Shown here piece by piece: positions 18,299 to 28,387 of a DNA stretch of 64,000 nucleotides (position 1 is its first letter; every line of letters starts with the position of its first letter). Made by a program: the position numbers and the translations under genes. Under the pieces are notes generated by a model. That model had not been told where the DNA came from. It made no database searches and was given only the letters and a program-made list of their open reading frames with translations. Source of the DNA: Pasteurellaceae bacterium RH1A (GTDB lineage Bacteria > Pseudomonadota > Gammaproteobacteria > Enterobacterales > Pasteurellaceae); assembly GCA_012221805.1 (NCBI GenBank), contig CP015195.1:1721771-1785770 (forward strand), in the 5' to 3' direction.

Positions 18299-19264
18299 AT
18301 GATTAAAAAAATCGCAGTTTTAACCAGTGGTGGGGACGCACCAGGTATGAATGCCGCCATTCGTGGTGTAGTCCGTGCCGCCCTGAGTGAAGGCATTGAA
18401 GTCTATGGGGTACAAGATGGTTACTATGGCCTCTGCAACGACTTGGTGAAAAAACTTGAACGCTATTCTGTGTCTGAAATCATTAACCGTGGCGGCACCT
18501 TCCTTGGCTCTGCCCGCTTCCCTGAATTTAAAAACCCAGAAGTGCGTAAACAAGCGGTTGAAACCTTGAAAAAATATGCAATTGACGCCTTGGTGGTTAT
18601 CGGCGGGGACGGCTCCTACATGGGCGCTAAATTGCTGACCGAAGAATTTGGCTACCCTTGTATCGGTATTCCAGGCACCATTGATAACGATGTGGCTGGC
18701 ACCGACTACACCATCGGCTACCAAACCGCCCTTGAAACCGCCGTGGTTGCCATCGACCGCCTGCGTGACACCTGTAGCTCCCACAAGCGGATTTCCATCG
18801 TCGAAATCATGGGCCGCCATTGTGGCGACTTAACCGTTAATGCAGCCCTTGCTGGCGGCTGTGAATACATCATCACGCCTGAAATCGGCTTTGATAAAGA
18901 CGGCCTGATGGCCAGCATTGAAGAGGGCCTAAAAAAGGGCAAACGCCACGCCATCATCGCCATTACCGAGATGGTGACCGATGTTCACGCCTTGGCTAAA
19001 GAAATGGAAGAGCGCTTTGGCAACGAAACCCGTGCAACCGTGCTAGGCCACATCCAACGTGGCGGTGCACCATGCGCCTTCGACCGTATCCTAGGCTCTC
19101 GTATGGGAGTTTATGCGGTAGAACTCTTAATGCAGGGTTTCGGCGGCCGTTGTGTGGGCATTCAAAACGAGCAATTAGTCCACCACGACATCATTGACGC
19201 TATCAACAATATGCGCCGTCCGTTTAGACGTGATCTCTTTGAAACCTCGCAGAAATTGTTCTAA
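18299..19264 (+). CDS. pfkA: ATP-dependent 6-phosphofructokinase
   Basis: Phosphorylates fructose 6-phosphate to fructose 1,6-bisphosphate in glycolysis. The 321-residue protein has the ATP-binding [15 protein letters not shown] at the N-terminus, GGDGSYMGA, the catalytic IDND motif ([16 protein letters not shown]), and [17 protein letters not shown] for substrate and effector binding. AAAGGTGATCTT gives a ribosome site. No partner gene is adjacent. Confidence 0.97.
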   Translation: MIKKIAVLTSGGDAPGMNAAIRGVVRAALSEGIEVYGVQDGYYGLCNDLVKKLERYSVSEIINRGGTFLGSARFPEFKNPEVRKQAVETLKKYAIDALVVIGGDGSYMGAKLLTEEFGYPCIGIPGTIDNDVAGTDYTIGYQTALETAVVAIDRLRDTCSSHKRISIVEIMGRHCGDLTVNAALAGGCEYIITPEIGFDKDGLMASIEEGLKKGKRHAIIAITEMVTDVHALAKEMEERFGNETRATVLGHIQRGGAPCAFDRILGSRMGVYAVELLMQGFGGRCVGIQNEQLVHHDIIDAINNMRRPFRRDLFETSQKLF

Positions 19265-19297
19265 TTATTTCGTTTCCCCCGTTTACGGGAGAGCAAA

Positions 19298-19360
19298 GAT
19301 AGCGCCAGCCTCCAGGCTGGTGCTTTAATCTAAGGCACAAGCGAGGACGCTTGCGCCATC
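19298..19360. repeat. Palindromic dispersed repeat family A, copy 4, with neighbouring short repeats
   Basis: GATAGCGCCAGCCTCCAGGC and GGACGCTTGCGCCATC face each other in the pfkA to YwiC-like gap. A fragment of the repeat B hairpin (CCCCCGTTTACGGGAG, 19276-19291) precedes it. A separate palindrome, AGGGCGAATGTAATTCGCCC at 19381-19400, follows, so three repeat families stack in about 130 bases. Confidence 0.7.
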
Positions 19361-19419
19361 AGAGAGTTTCAAGTAGTAACAGGGCGAATGTAATTCGCCC
19401 CTACCTAGGTTATTTCCCC

Positions 19420-20130
19420 ATGTTCAAGGACAAGCCTGTTATTTCCAACCAACACGGCGCGCTGGTCATGGCGCTTATCCCCTTTTTATACGCCATTTTC
19501 ACCAGCCACTTTCACTATCAGCATCTTTTTTTAGGCCTAAGCTGGCTCTTTCTTTATTTTTGCTCCTATCCATTTCTGGCCCTATTCAGCAAAAAGCCCA
19601 CCGCCCGTAACAAAAAATGGGCCAGTATTTATGCAGCCCTTGCCCTAGTCTTTGCTCTGCCTGTGGTCTTTTATCAGCCTGCTATTTTGCAATTTACCCT
19701 GCCGATTTTACCGCTTGCAGGCCTGCAAATTTACTATGCCAAGCGAAAGGATGAACGCAATCTCATCAACGATCTGGCTGGCATTTTAACCTTTGGCCTG
19801 GTGGGTATGGCGGCAGCCTATTTGGTCACAGAAACCTACAACTGGGCCATCCTGCTCCACCCTGCCCTCTTTTTTATGGCCACCACGCTTTATATTAAAA
19901 GCGTGGCTCGTGAACGGCGCAACCCGCTCTATCTCAAACTAAGCCTAGGTTCACACCTAATTTTAGGCCTAATCTACGCCCTTCTTGGCCAATACGGCCT
20001 TGCTCTGGCCTACGGCCTCGGCCTGCTACGAGCGGCCATCATTCCCCGCAAAAACCTCAACGTTAAACAGGTGGGTATGCTAGAATTCCCTGTCGTGCTC
20101 ATCTTCTTTATTGCGCTTATTTTTAGCTAA
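19420..20130 (+). CDS. YwiC-like integral membrane protein
   Basis: A 236-residue polytopic membrane protein with seven or eight hydrophobic segments and the N-terminal [15 protein letters not shown] of the YwiC-like family. Its function is not known. The ATG at 19420 is preferred: upstream codons of the open frame run through the repeat DNA and lack hydrophobic pattern or a ribosome site. kdsB begins 8 bases after its stop. Confidence 0.75.
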   Translation: MFKDKPVISNQHGALVMALIPFLYAIFTSHFHYQHLFLGLSWLFLYFCSYPFLALFSKKPTARNKKWASIYAALALVFALPVVFYQPAILQFTLPILPLAGLQIYYAKRKDERNLINDLAGILTFGLVGMAAAYLVTETYNWAILLHPALFFMATTLYIKSVARERRNPLYLKLSLGSHLILGLIYALLGQYGLALAYGLGLLRAAIIPRKNLNVKQVGMLEFPVVLIFFIALIFS

Positions 20131-20138
20131 GGACACCT

Positions 20139-20891
20139 ATGAAATTTACCGTCATCATCCCCGCCCGCTATGCCTCCAGCCGCCTGCCCCGCAAGCCGCT
20201 CCTCGATATTGCCAGCAAGCCCATGATCCAACACGTTTGGGAAAAGGCTCAACAAGCGGGAGCAGAAAGAGTTATTATTGCAACCGATCACCCTGAAATT
20301 GAGGCTACTGCCCTGGCCTTCGGAGCCGAAGTCTGCTTAACCTCCGATAAACACAATTCAGGTACTGAACGCCTAGCCGAAGTGGTGGAAAAAATGGGGT
20401 TGGACGCAGATGAAATCATTGTCAATGTACAGGGCGATGAGCCACTGATTCCGCCAATCATTGTTCGCCAAGTGGCAGAAAACCTGGCCCAATCAGGCGC
20501 CAATATGGCCACACTGGCGGTGAAACTAGAAACCAAGGAAGAGCTTTTTAACCCCAATGTGGTCAAAACCCTAACCGACAACCAGGGCTTCGCCCTCTAC
20601 TTCTCCCGTGCCCCAATCCCCTTTGCCCGGGATCAGTTTGCCAACTGTGACGATAACTTCGTGGCCTCACAAAACTACCTGCGCCATATCGGCATTTACG
20701 CCTACCGAGCGGGCTTTATTCAGCAATATGTGGCCTGGCAGCCAACCCCCCTTGAGCAACTAGAAAGCCTGGAGCAGCTGCGTGCCTTGTGGTATGGGGA
20801 GAAAATCCATGTGGAAGTGGCCAAGGAAGCACCGGCCGTAGGCGTGGATACGGCAGAGGATTTGGAACGGGTGAGAGAGATTTTGGGTTAA
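20139..20891 (+). CDS. kdsB: 3-deoxy-manno-octulosonate cytidylyltransferase (CMP-Kdo synthetase)
   Basis: Activates Kdo with CTP for lipopolysaccharide inner-core synthesis. The 250-residue protein begins with the nucleotide-binding [16 protein letters not shown] and contains the family blocks [24 protein letters not shown] and [14 protein letters not shown]. It lies behind the YwiC-like gene, away from lpxK-ycaR at the other end of the window, with which it is clustered in E. coli. Confidence 0.96.
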   Translation: MKFTVIIPARYASSRLPRKPLLDIASKPMIQHVWEKAQQAGAERVIIATDHPEIEATALAFGAEVCLTSDKHNSGTERLAEVVEKMGLDADEIIVNVQGDEPLIPPIIVRQVAENLAQSGANMATLAVKLETKEELFNPNVVKTLTDNQGFALYFSRAPIPFARDQFANCDDNFVASQNYLRHIGIYAYRAGFIQQYVAWQPTPLEQLESLEQLRALWYGEKIHVEVAKEAPAVGVDTAEDLERVREILG

Positions 20892-20897
20892 TCACTA

Positions 20898-21016
20898 CCC
20901 CCCTCAGCCTTCGGCAGCTCCCCCGTAAACGGGGGGAGCGAAATTTGTATCAATTTAAATATAAAATCTTTTCCCTCCACCCGCTTGCGGGGGAGGTGCC
21001 GAAGGCGGAGGGGGGC
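20898..21016. repeat. Palindromic repeat family B, copy 1
   Basis: Two facing arms, CCCTCAGCCTTCGGCAGCTC and GGTGCCGAAGGCGGAGGGGG, each contain their own hairpin (CCCCCGTAAACGGGGG; CCCGCTTGCGGG) and flank an AT-rich centre. It sits between kdsB and tyrR. Other copies lie at 28078-28230 and 62835-62945. Confidence 0.7.
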
Positions 21017-21091
21017 GTTGTAAACAAAATTTTCCACACCGCTCTTTTATGCGTATAATAGCCCCAATTTCAGCCCGAAAAAGGAAGTCCT

Positions 21092-22024
21092 ATGTCTGAC
21101 GCTTTCAACACCCTCATCGCCCACAGCCCTAAAATGCAACAAGTGGTCGAGCAGGCCAAGAAATTTGCAAATCTCTCTGCCCCGCTCTTGCTTGAGGGCG
21201 AAACGGGCACGGGCAAGGATTTACTGGCCAAGGCCTGTCACGACTTTAGCCTTAGGTCCGAGCAAAAATTCATTGCAGTAAACTGTGCCGGCCTGCCCGA
21301 AGACGAGGCGGAAAGTGAGATGTTCGGCCATCGGGGCAATGGAAAGGAAAGTATCGGCTTTTTTGAATATGCCAACAAGGGCACAGTTTTGCTGGATGCC
21401 GTGGCCGAATTGTCGCTGGAAATGCAGGCCAAGCTCCTGCGCTTTCTCAATGATGGCAGCTTCCGCCGAGTGGGAGAGGATCAGGAAATTCGGGTGGATG
21501 TGCGGGTGATTTGCACCTCCCAGCAGCCGCTCCACCGCCTGGTGGCCGAGGGCAAGGTGCGGGAAGATCTTTATCATCGCCTTAATGTGTTGAGCCTGCA
21601 ACTGCCGCCTTTACGGGAACGTAAAGACGACTTGCCATTATTAACCGATCATTTCATTACCCAGATCAGCCAAAGCCTGAACATCCAACCACCAAGCTAT
21701 GATGAAACCTTTATGCAGGTGCTCAAGAACCACTACTGGCGGGGCAATCTGCGGGAACTTTATAATGCTATTTATCGGGCCTGTTCCTTGGCAGTAGATG
21801 GGCAACTTTCGGTGACCGATCTCAACCTCTCCAAGGAGGTGGACTCCTTTAATATCGATCTCTTTGGCGAAGGCACGCTGGATGAGATGATGGACTGCTT
21901 TGAAGCCTCGCTCCTGCGTAAATTCTATGCCGAATACCCCAGCACCCGTAAACTGGCCCAAAGGCTGGGCGTGTCGCATACTTCCATCGCCAACAAGCTC
22001 CGTCAATATGGAATTACCAAATGA
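21092..22024 (+). CDS. tyrR: Aromatic amino-acid regulator TyrR, short Haemophilus-type form
   Basis: A 310-residue AAA+ regulator lacking the N-terminal ACT and PAS domains of enterobacterial TyrR, as in H. influenzae TyrR. The Walker A motif is GETGTGKD (Lys at about 42) and the central domain carries RVICTSQQPL and YHRLNVLSLQLPPLRERKDDL. It has no GAFTGA loop, consistent with a sigma-70 repressor rather than a sigma-54 activator. A C-terminal Fis-like helix-turn-helix (TRKLAQRLGVSHTSIANKL) follows. The stop overlaps the start of sapA. Confidence 0.9.
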   Translation: MSDAFNTLIAHSPKMQQVVEQAKKFANLSAPLLLEGETGTGKDLLAKACHDFSLRSEQKFIAVNCAGLPEDEAESEMFGHRGNGKESIGFFEYANKGTVLLDAVAELSLEMQAKLLRFLNDGSFRRVGEDQEIRVDVRVICTSQQPLHRLVAEGKVREDLYHRLNVLSLQLPPLRERKDDLPLLTDHFITQISQSLNIQPPSYDETFMQVLKNHYWRGNLRELYNAIYRACSLAVDGQLSVTDLNLSKEVDSFNIDLFGEGTLDEMMDCFEASLLRKFYAEYPSTRKLAQRLGVSHTSIANKLRQYGITK

Positions 22025-23796
22025 TGTGGGCAAGAAAAAGCAAGTCTCAATCTGATAGCGTCAACCTCCAGGCTGGTGCGAATAGCCAATATAAGGCACC
22101 AGCCTGGAGGCTGGCGCCATCGCTCTTATCCTTAATTCCTCTACAACAAGCGGGTAAATTTTGGCTGTTTTTTGCAAGTTTTTGGGCTTTTACAGCCGCT
22201 TGTTGGGCCGCGCCCAGCATTCCTCAAGCCCTTAGGGACAAGAGCCTGATCTACTGCACCAACATTTCGGGTTTTTCCTTTAACCCACAAAAGGCCGACA
22301 TTGGCACCAATATGAATGTGGTGACCGAGCAGATCTACGACAAGCTGCTGGATCTGGATCCACAAACCCAGGCCCTGAAACCCGCCCTGGCCGAAACCTT
22401 TAGCCTGAGTGAAGATGGCCTAACCATCACCCTCAACCTGCGCCGCAAGGTGGCCTTTCACAACACCGAATGGTTCACCCCCACCCGTGACTTTAATGCG
22501 GAAGACGTGATCTTTTCCCTCAACCGAGCCATGGGCAAGGCTGATGATTTGCCGGCCCTTAACCGTGCCTCACAAGAAGGCCAAATCTACCACCGCCAGC
22601 AAAGTGATGTTTACCAACGCCTGGCCTCACGCACCCATTCGCCCTATTTTGAAAGCGTAGCCTTGGAGAGCAAGATCGCCCGCATTTACGCCCCTCATGC
22701 CCATCAGGTCAAAATTGAATTGGTCAAGCCTGATCGGGCCTTTTTGGCCCACCTGGCCAGCCAATATGCGGTTATCTTATCCAAGGAATATGCCCTCCAG
22801 CTCAATGCCGATAACAACCTGCCTCAGCTGGACTTATTGCCTGTCGGCACGGGCGTCTATCGCCTGCAAAGCTATGTGCCCAACGAATATGTCCGCCTGC
22901 ACCCCCACCAAGGCTACTGGGGCAAGCCGGCCAAGGTGGCCAATATGATCGTGGATTTTTCAGCCGATGGCACAGGCCGAATGGCCAAGTTCCTCAACAA
23001 TGAGTGCGATCTGGCCGCCTTTCCTGAACCTAGCCAGCTTTCCACTCTCAAGGAAGGCCATCTTATCAGCAATAAGGGCGCCAACCTGGCCTATCTGGCC
23101 TTTAATTTTCAGCAGGAAAGGATGCAGGACATAAACCTGCGCCAGCATATTGCCCAGGCCATCAACCGTGAGCGTTTGGCCTCCCTGAATTTTTACGGCC
23201 AGGCCGAAGTGGCTCAAAATGTTCTTCCCCAGGCCCTGTGGCCAGAAAAAAACCCTGCCAGCTATGCCCATCTGCCCCAAAACCTCAAGCTGGACAAGCC
23301 CCTGCGCCTTTGGGTGATTGATGAAAAACGGGTCTATAACCTGCACCCGCTCAAGATGGCCGAATTAATTCGGGCCGACCTGGTGCGGGCTGGCCTGAAA
23401 GTCGAGGTTCGCCAGGTCAGCCGGGCTTATTTGGTGCAACAGCTGGCCACGGGCCAGGCCAATTACGATATGATCTTAGGCGGCTGGCTGGCCACCAATT
23501 TTGACCCTCTTAGCTTTCTCTCGCCACTTTTAGCCTGCCAGGCCCAGCAGTCGGTCACCAACCTAGCCAACTGGTGCCATTTGGAATTTGATCGCCTCCT
23601 GCAAGATGCGGAAAGCAGCCCTGATCCCCTGCAAGGCCAGCTCATCTATCAGGTTATGCAGCGGCTTTTGCAAGAAGAGCTGCCCATTTTACCGCTTGTT
23701 CACGCCAACCGCCTGCTTATTGCCAAGGAGCGTGTACACAAGGCCCACATTAGCCCCTTTGGGCAGGTCAATTTGGCTGAATTGGAGTGGAAATAA
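22021..23796 (+). CDS. sapA: Peptide ABC transporter substrate-binding protein SapA, with a repeat-derived N-terminus
   Basis: A periplasmic solute-binding protein of the SBP_bac_5 family (Sap peptide uptake and resistance). The mature part begins at APSIPQALRD and contains TCxxISGFSFNPQ-like and MNVVTEQIYDKLLDLDP motifs. The signal peptide core is FWLFFASFWAFTAACWA, cleaved before APS. The only canonical starts are ATG 22021 or 22024, overlapping the tyrR stop. This gives an unusual 40-residue N-region translated from a family A repeat, and the signal core is encoded by an inverted pair of uptake signals. It is the first gene of sapABCD. Confidence 0.88.
   Translation: MMWARKSKSQSDSVNLQAGANSQYKAPAWRLAPSLLSLIPLQQAGKFWLFFASFWAFTAACWAAPSIPQALRDKSLIYCTNISGFSFNPQKADIGTNMNVVTEQIYDKLLDLDPQTQALKPALAETFSLSEDGLTITLNLRRKVAFHNTEWFTPTRDFNAEDVIFSLNRAMGKADDLPALNRASQEGQIYHRQQSDVYQRLASRTHSPYFESVALESKIARIYAPHAHQVKIELVKPDRAFLAHLASQYAVILSKEYALQLNADNNLPQLDLLPVGTGVYRLQSYVPNEYVRLHPHQGYWGKPAKVANMIVDFSADGTGRMAKFLNNECDLAAFPEPSQLSTLKEGHLISNKGANLAYLAFNFQQERMQDINLRQHIAQAINRERLASLNFYGQAEVAQNVLPQALWPEKNPASYAHLPQNLKLDKPLRLWVIDEKRVYNLHPLKMAELIRADLVRAGLKVEVRQVSRAYLVQQLATGQANYDMILGGWLATNFDPLSFLSPLLACQAQQSVTNLANWCHLEFDRLLQDAESSPDPLQGQLIYQVMQRLLQEELPILPLVHANRLLIAKERVHKAHISPFGQVNLAELEWK
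22054..22121. repeat. Palindromic dispersed repeat family A, copy 5, inside the sapA reading frame
   Basis: GATAGCGTCAACCTCCAGGC and GAGGCTGGCGCCATC face each other, in frame with sapA between codons 12 and 33. All other copies in the window are intergenic. Confidence 0.75.
22145..22204. repeat. Inverted pair of Apl-type uptake signals within sapA
   Basis: AACAAGCGG (22145-22153) faces CCGCTTGTT (22196-22204). Elsewhere such pairs serve as terminators downstream of genes; here the segment encodes the sapA signal-peptide core. Confidence 0.8.
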
Positions 23797-24758
23797 TGTT
23801 ACTTGCCCTTATTCGTAAACTCTTTTTAACCCTGATTACCCTGATTATCCTCTCGGTCATCAGCTACCACATTTTGCTTAGAGATCCGCTCAACCACTTC
23901 TCCAGCCTGCAAGGCTTTCAAGGCTACCTCAACTATGCCCAGGGCCTGCTGCACGGGGACTTGGGCATCAGCTTTGCCACGGGCGAGGCCTTGTCTAGCG
24001 AGATTTTGGCTGTCTTCCCGGCCACCATCTTGCTCTGCCTGTCTGCCTCCCTGCTCTCGCTCCTCTTAGGCATTCCGCTGGGCTTTTTAGGGGCCTACCA
24101 ACGCCATCACTTGCTGGGCAAGCTCTTGGCCTCCCTCGGCTCGCTCAGCCTGGCCGTGCCCGTTTTCTGGCTGGCTCTTGTTTTGCTCTATTATGCCTCA
24201 GTCAATCACTGGGAACTGGCCGCCGTGGGCGAACTTCACCCCATTTATGATGTGCCAAGCCTAACGGGCTTCAAGCTCTTGGACGCCTTTTTAAGCGACT
24301 CGCCCTACAAGCTCAAGATCACCCAAAGTGCCCTGCACCACCTGGCCCTGCCCACCCTGATCTTGGCTGTGCCGGCCACCTTGGAGGTCATGCGTCTAAC
24401 CCAGCAAAAAGCCTCCCAAGTTCTGCAAGAGCATTATGTCAAGGTGGCCTACACCCGAGGCTGGTCGCCTCTACGGATTTGGTGGCGGCATATTATGCGT
24501 AACACCCTGGCTCCCAATATTCCCCTTATTGCCCGCAATATCACCTTAATTTTTGCCTTTGGGATGTTGATTGAAAATATCGTCAGCTGGGGCGGAGTGG
24601 GCCGTTGGATGATCAAGGCCCTGGCCGTGCAGGACTATAACGCCATTTCAGCAGGGGTTATGGCTATTGGGGTCTTTGTGCTGGTGGTGGATATGCTGGC
24701 CGAACTCTTAACCCTTTGGCTAGACCCAACCAATAAGAAGGGCTGGTATGTTAAATAA
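23796..24758 (+). CDS. sapB: Peptide ABC transporter permease SapB
   Basis: A 320-residue inner-membrane permease of the DppB/OppB type with six helices and the EAA-like loop EHYVKVAYTRGWSPLRIWWRH. It ends with IENIVSWGGVGRWMIKALAVQDYN, typical of dipeptide-type permeases. The ATG at 23796 shares its A with the sapA TAA stop (TAATG); a start nine bases upstream is less likely. It forms the channel with SapC. Confidence 0.92.
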   Translation: MLLALIRKLFLTLITLIILSVISYHILLRDPLNHFSSLQGFQGYLNYAQGLLHGDLGISFATGEALSSEILAVFPATILLCLSASLLSLLLGIPLGFLGAYQRHHLLGKLLASLGSLSLAVPVFWLALVLLYYASVNHWELAAVGELHPIYDVPSLTGFKLLDAFLSDSPYKLKITQSALHHLALPTLILAVPATLEVMRLTQQKASQVLQEHYVKVAYTRGWSPLRIWWRHIMRNTLAPNIPLIARNITLIFAFGMLIENIVSWGGVGRWMIKALAVQDYNAISAGVMAIGVFVLVVDMLAELLTLWLDPTNKKGWYVK

Positions 24759-25635
24759 AGAACCTGAACAATTCCGTGAAGTGGCTCATCTAAGCCAGTT
24801 TTGGCTCAGCCTACGCCAAGACCGCCTGGCCCTGGTCAGCTTCTACCTCTTTTTAGCCCTGCTCTTTTTGGTCTTTTTCGGCCACCTGATTGCACCTTAT
24901 CGGGCCGATCATCAATTTATGGGCCTGGAGCTGATGCCCCCTTCTTGGAACGATGCGGGCTTGGTCAGCTACTTTTTTGGCACAGACGACTTGGGCCGGG
25001 ATATTTTCAGCCGTATCCTTTACGGCTTCTACTACACCGCAGGTTCAGCCCTGGCCATTACCCTGGCCATTACCCTGATTGGCGGGCTTATCGGCGTCTT
25101 AGCTGGCACCAAAAAACGCTCCTCTTTTTGGTTGCTCAGCCACCTTTTTGACACCTTCTTGTTCACGCCTATTTTGCTGATCGCCATTATTATTGCCACC
25201 CTTATGGAGGCCAGCCTGACCAATGCCATGTTAGCCATTTTCCTGGCCATGCTGCCCCATTTTATCCACCGCATTTATCAGGCCACCCAGCACGAACTCA
25301 AGCGGGAATATGTGGTTACCCTAAAGCTAGACGGCGCCCGCCGCTGGGACATCATCAAGCAGGTGATCTTGCCTAACTTAACCGTGGTGGCAGTGAAAGA
25401 AGCCAGCCATATTTTTGTGATTGCCGTGCTGGACATCAGTGCGCTCAGTTTTATCTCACTAGGGGCGGCCAGCCCCACGCCTGAATGGGGAGCCATGATT
25501 CGGGATTCCATGGAGCTGATTTATATCGCCCCTTGGACGGTTATCCTGCCAGGCATCAGCATTATTTTAGTGATTTTGATCGTCACCATGCTGGGCAACG
25601 GCATTGTGCGGGTTTTGAATAAGGATCGCTACTAA
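24748..25635 (+). CDS. sapC: Peptide ABC transporter permease SapC
   Basis: A 295-residue DppC-type permease. A long N-terminal segment with one helix ([22 protein letters not shown]) precedes [18 protein letters not shown], the hallmark of the OppC/DppC group, and the [24 protein letters not shown] loop contacts the ATPase. It overlaps sapB by 11 bases and is followed one base later by sapD. Confidence 0.92.
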   Translation: MLNKEPEQFREVAHLSQFWLSLRQDRLALVSFYLFLALLFLVFFGHLIAPYRADHQFMGLELMPPSWNDAGLVSYFFGTDDLGRDIFSRILYGFYYTAGSALAITLAITLIGGLIGVLAGTKKRSSFWLLSHLFDTFLFTPILLIAIIIATLMEASLTNAMLAIFLAMLPHFIHRIYQATQHELKREYVVTLKLDGARRWDIIKQVILPNLTVVAVKEASHIFVIAVLDISALSFISLGAASPTPEWGAMIRDSMELIYIAPWTVILPGISIILVILIVTMLGNGIVRVLNKDRY

Positions 25636-25636
25636 G

Positions 25637-26674
25637 ATGGCACTATTAGACATTCGACACCTGACCATTGAAATTCAAACCCCAAACGGGCGGGTGAAAA
25701 TGGTCGATAACATCAACCTAACCCTGGATGAAGGCGAAATCCTAGGCCTGGTGGGGGAATCGGGTTCGGGCAAGAGCCTGATCGCCAAGGTCATCTGTGG
25801 GGTGGTTAAGGACGAGTGGATCGTGACTGCCGACCGCTTCCGCTTTAAGGACATTGAGCTGCTCAAGCTCAGCCCCAGCCAGCGGCGAAAGTTGGTGGAT
25901 GAAGAAATTGAGATGATCTTCCAAGATGCCCTACAAAGCCTAGATCCTAGCCTGACCATCGGCAAGCAGCTCAAGCAAACCATTCGCTTCAAGGGCAAGT
26001 GGTGGCAGTGGTTTGGTTGGAAAACCCGCAAGGCCATTGAGCTGTTGCACAAGGTGGGCATTCGGGATCACAAGGACATCATGCACAGCTACCCCTGCGA
26101 CATCACCGAGGGCGAGGCTCAAAAGGTTATGATTGCCATGGCCGTGGCCAACCAGCCCCGCCTCTTGGTGGCTGATGAACCCACCAATACCATGGAGGCC
26201 ACCACCCAGCTTCAGGTTTACCGCTTGCTTTCCAGCATGAACAAGAATCTGGGTACGTCTATTATTTTGGTCAGCAACGATATGTGGAACATCCAAAAAT
26301 GGGTGGACAGCTTCAACGTGCTTTACTGCGGCCAAACCGTGGAAATCGGAGCCAAGGACACCATCATCGACAGCCCCTACCACCCCTACACCTCGGCCCT
26401 GCTGCACAGCATTCCCGACTTCTCTCAACCCCTGCCTTTCAAGAGCCGGCTCAACACCCTCAAGGGTACAGTCCCTGTCCTCCAGCAGATGCCCATCGGC
26501 TGCCGCCTAGGCCCCCGCTGCCCCTTCGCCCAGAAAAAATGCGTCAATAAACCGCCCCTACGCAAGTTCAAACAACACGAATTCGCCTGCCACTTTCCAT
26601 TGAATTTTAGGGAGCAGAATTTCTTGAAGAAGGCAGACTTTGAGCCAGTCAAGGTGGTGGAGAAGACAGAATAG
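25637..26674 (+). CDS. sapD: Peptide ABC transporter ATP-binding protein SapD
   Basis: A 345-residue ATPase of the OppD type. Walker A is GESGSGKS (Lys at about 46) and Walker B is [12 protein letters not shown]. The C-loop reads [13 protein letters not shown] instead of LSGGQ, as in E. coli SapD. The C-terminal oligopeptide-transporter domain has [16 protein letters not shown] with clustered Cys residues. In E. coli and H. influenzae sapF follows; here an uptake-signal terminator and a repeat follow instead, so the second ATPase is missing from this locus. Confidence 0.93.
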   Translation: MALLDIRHLTIEIQTPNGRVKMVDNINLTLDEGEILGLVGESGSGKSLIAKVICGVVKDEWIVTADRFRFKDIELLKLSPSQRRKLVDEEIEMIFQDALQSLDPSLTIGKQLKQTIRFKGKWWQWFGWKTRKAIELLHKVGIRDHKDIMHSYPCDITEGEAQKVMIAMAVANQPRLLVADEPTNTMEATTQLQVYRLLSSMNKNLGTSIILVSNDMWNIQKWVDSFNVLYCGQTVEIGAKDTIIDSPYHPYTSALLHSIPDFSQPLPFKSRLNTLKGTVPVLQQMPIGCRLGPRCPFAQKKCVNKPPLRKFKQHEFACHFPLNFREQNFLKKADFEPVKVVEKTE

Positions 26675-26721
26675 ACAAGCGGCCTAGATTTGCAGTTTTT
26701 TTGCAAATTTAGACCGCTTGT
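26675..26721 (+). terminator. Terminator-like inverted pair of uptake signals after sapD
   Basis: ACAAGCGGCCTAGATTTGCA faces TGCAAATTTAGACCGCTTGT around a T-rich centre, directly behind the sapD stop. Both ends carry the Apl-type uptake core. Confidence 0.7.
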
Positions 26722-26731
26722 GAAAGATAAA

Positions 26732-26797
26732 GATGGCGCCAGCCTCCAGGCTGGTGCCAAAACCTAAAAAGGCACCAGCGAGGACGCTGGCGCCATC
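26732..26797. repeat. Palindromic dispersed repeat family A, copy 6
   Basis: GATGGCGCCAGCCTCCAGGC and GAGGACGCTGGCGCCATC face each other between sapD and uraA, which are convergent. Both arms are well preserved. Confidence 0.75.
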
Positions 26798-26807
26798 AAA
26801 TAGCAGG

Positions 26808-28028
26808 CTAGGCCGCCTCTTTCGCCTTCGGCAAAATTAAGTTCATCACTATAGCTGCAATGGCACAGAGGCTGATGCCCTTGAGGGAAAACTCGCCCAC
26901 GTTAATCAACATTCCGCCGATACCAAAGGTCATGACTACCGACACAATGCAAAGGTTGCGGGCTTCGCCCATATCGACCTTGGCACGAATTAAGGTGCTC
27001 ATGCCCACCGCTGCAATAGAGCCGAAGACCAACATCATAATCCCGCCCATTACCACGTTTGGAATGGTTTGGAGGAAGGCGCCCACCTTGCCACAGAAGG
27101 AAATCCCAATGGCCCAGCAGGCCGCCCAGGTCATGACTTTAGGGTTGAAGTTTTTAGTCAGCATGACCGCACCGGTTACTTCCGCATAAGTGGTATTTGG
27201 TGGCCCGCCCATGGCGGCAGCGGCTGAAGTCGCAATACCATCGCCTAAAAGCGTGCGGTGCAAGCCTGGTTTGTTGAGGAAGTCTTTGCCGGTCACCGAG
27301 CTAATGGCCATAATCCCGCCCACATGTTCAACCGCAGGAGCAAGCGCAATCGGCAAGAGGTAAAGAATGGCTTCGAGCTTAAATTCAGGCGTAGTCAGGG
27401 TTGGCAGGCTGAACCATTTTGCATCCAAGACAGGTTGGAAATTAACCAAGCCCATAAAGACAGACAGGATATAACCGACCACAATGGCGATCATAATCGG
27501 CACTAATTTCATCAAGCCCTTGGCAAAGACGGCCACAATCAGGGTGGTAATGAGGGTGACCATAGACACGATAATAGCCTGATCATAAGGCACATCGGAA
27601 GTTTTACCCAGGGCCATATCCACTGCCACAGGAGCTAGGCCTAAACCGATGATAATGATCACCGGGCCAACCACAACAGGCGGGAAGAGCTTGTCTAAAA
27701 TTTCAGCTCCCTTCCATTTGACCAAGGCAGACAGGGCGAAATAGAGAAAGCCTGTACAAATCAAGCCACCCATGGTGACCGCAACGCCCCATTGCTGCAC
27801 ACCATATTGAATAGGGGCAATAAAGGCAAAGGAAGAAGCCAAGAAAATCGGTACTTGGCGTTTGGTACACAGTTGGAAAAGGAGGGTGCCGACACCTGCG
27901 GTCAACAAGGCTGTGTTGGGATCAAGGCCAGTAATAAGTGGAACAAGCACCAGGGCGCCAAAGGCCACGAAGAGCATTTGCAAGCCTACAAAGGCCTGCT
28001 TGGGGGTACTAATATTTTCAGTTGTCAT
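26808..28028 (-). CDS. uraA: Uracil permease UraA (NCS2 family)
   Basis: A 406-residue inner-membrane uracil:proton symporter. About 12-14 hydrophobic segments are present. The NCS2 signature region [30 protein letters not shown] is clear, and [20 protein letters not shown] carries the conserved Glu. A perfect PurR-type palindrome and a TATAAT box lie about 230-260 bases upstream, separated from the gene by a repeat B element in the leader. Confidence 0.95.
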   Translation of the reverse strand: MTTENISTPKQAFVGLQMLFVAFGALVLVPLITGLDPNTALLTAGVGTLLFQLCTKRQVPIFLASSFAFIAPIQYGVQQWGVAVTMGGLICTGFLYFALSALVKWKGAEILDKLFPPVVVGPVIIIIGLGLAPVAVDMALGKTSDVPYDQAIIVSMVTLITTLIVAVFAKGLMKLVPIMIAIVVGYILSVFMGLVNFQPVLDAKWFSLPTLTTPEFKLEAILYLLPIALAPAVEHVGGIMAISSVTGKDFLNKPGLHRTLLGDGIATSAAAAMGGPPNTTYAEVTGAVMLTKNFNPKVMTWAACWAIGISFCGKVGAFLQTIPNVVMGGIMMLVFGSIAAVGMSTLIRAKVDMGEARNLCIVSVVMTFGIGGMLINVGEFSLKGISLCAIAAIVMNLILPKAKEAA

Positions 28029-28077
28029 TTTGGGAAAAACTCTCTGTTTAAAATTGCTAAAACGGAGTTATCAACTT

Positions 28078-28230
28078 CGCTCCCCCCGTTTACGGGGGAG
28101 CTGCCGAAGGCTGAGGGGGGGATTGCGACAAAGTCGCAACCACAAGCGGGTAAAAATTAGGAAAATTTTACAAATACCGCCTTAGGTTCTCCCCCCACCC
28201 TAGCCCTCCCCGCAAGCGGGGGAGGGAATA
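28078..28230. repeat. Palindromic repeat family B, copy 2, in the uraA leader
   Basis: CCCCCCGTTTACGGGGGAGC followed by TGCCGAAGGCTGAGGGGGG forms one half, and CCCCACCC...CCCGCAAGCGGGGGAGGG forms the other, with one uptake signal (ACAAGCGGG) between. It lies between the uraA start and its putative promoter, in a 360-bp gap shared with dapA. Confidence 0.65.
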
Positions 28231-28257
28231 TCTAGCAGTCACATAACCCAAAACGCA

Positions 28258-28290
28258 ATTATATAGAAAAAAGCAAACGTTTGCTAAAAA
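28258..28290 (-). promoter_or_regulatory. uraA promoter with PurR-type operator
   Basis: On the minus strand TTAGCA, 18 bases, TATAAT (rc of 28258-28263) form a plausible sigma-70 promoter. The perfect palindrome AGCAAACGTTTGCT (28272-28285) lies between -35 and -10 and matches the PurR consensus core. This suggests purine-responsive repression of uraA. Confidence 0.6.
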
Positions 28291-28387
28291 AATTAGCTTT
28301 TTCTGCAAAAAGTAGTTGCAATCTACCCGCTATTTTTGGCAAATTAGCACTAATTACTACACAACAACAGATAAACAGGAGTTTTCT

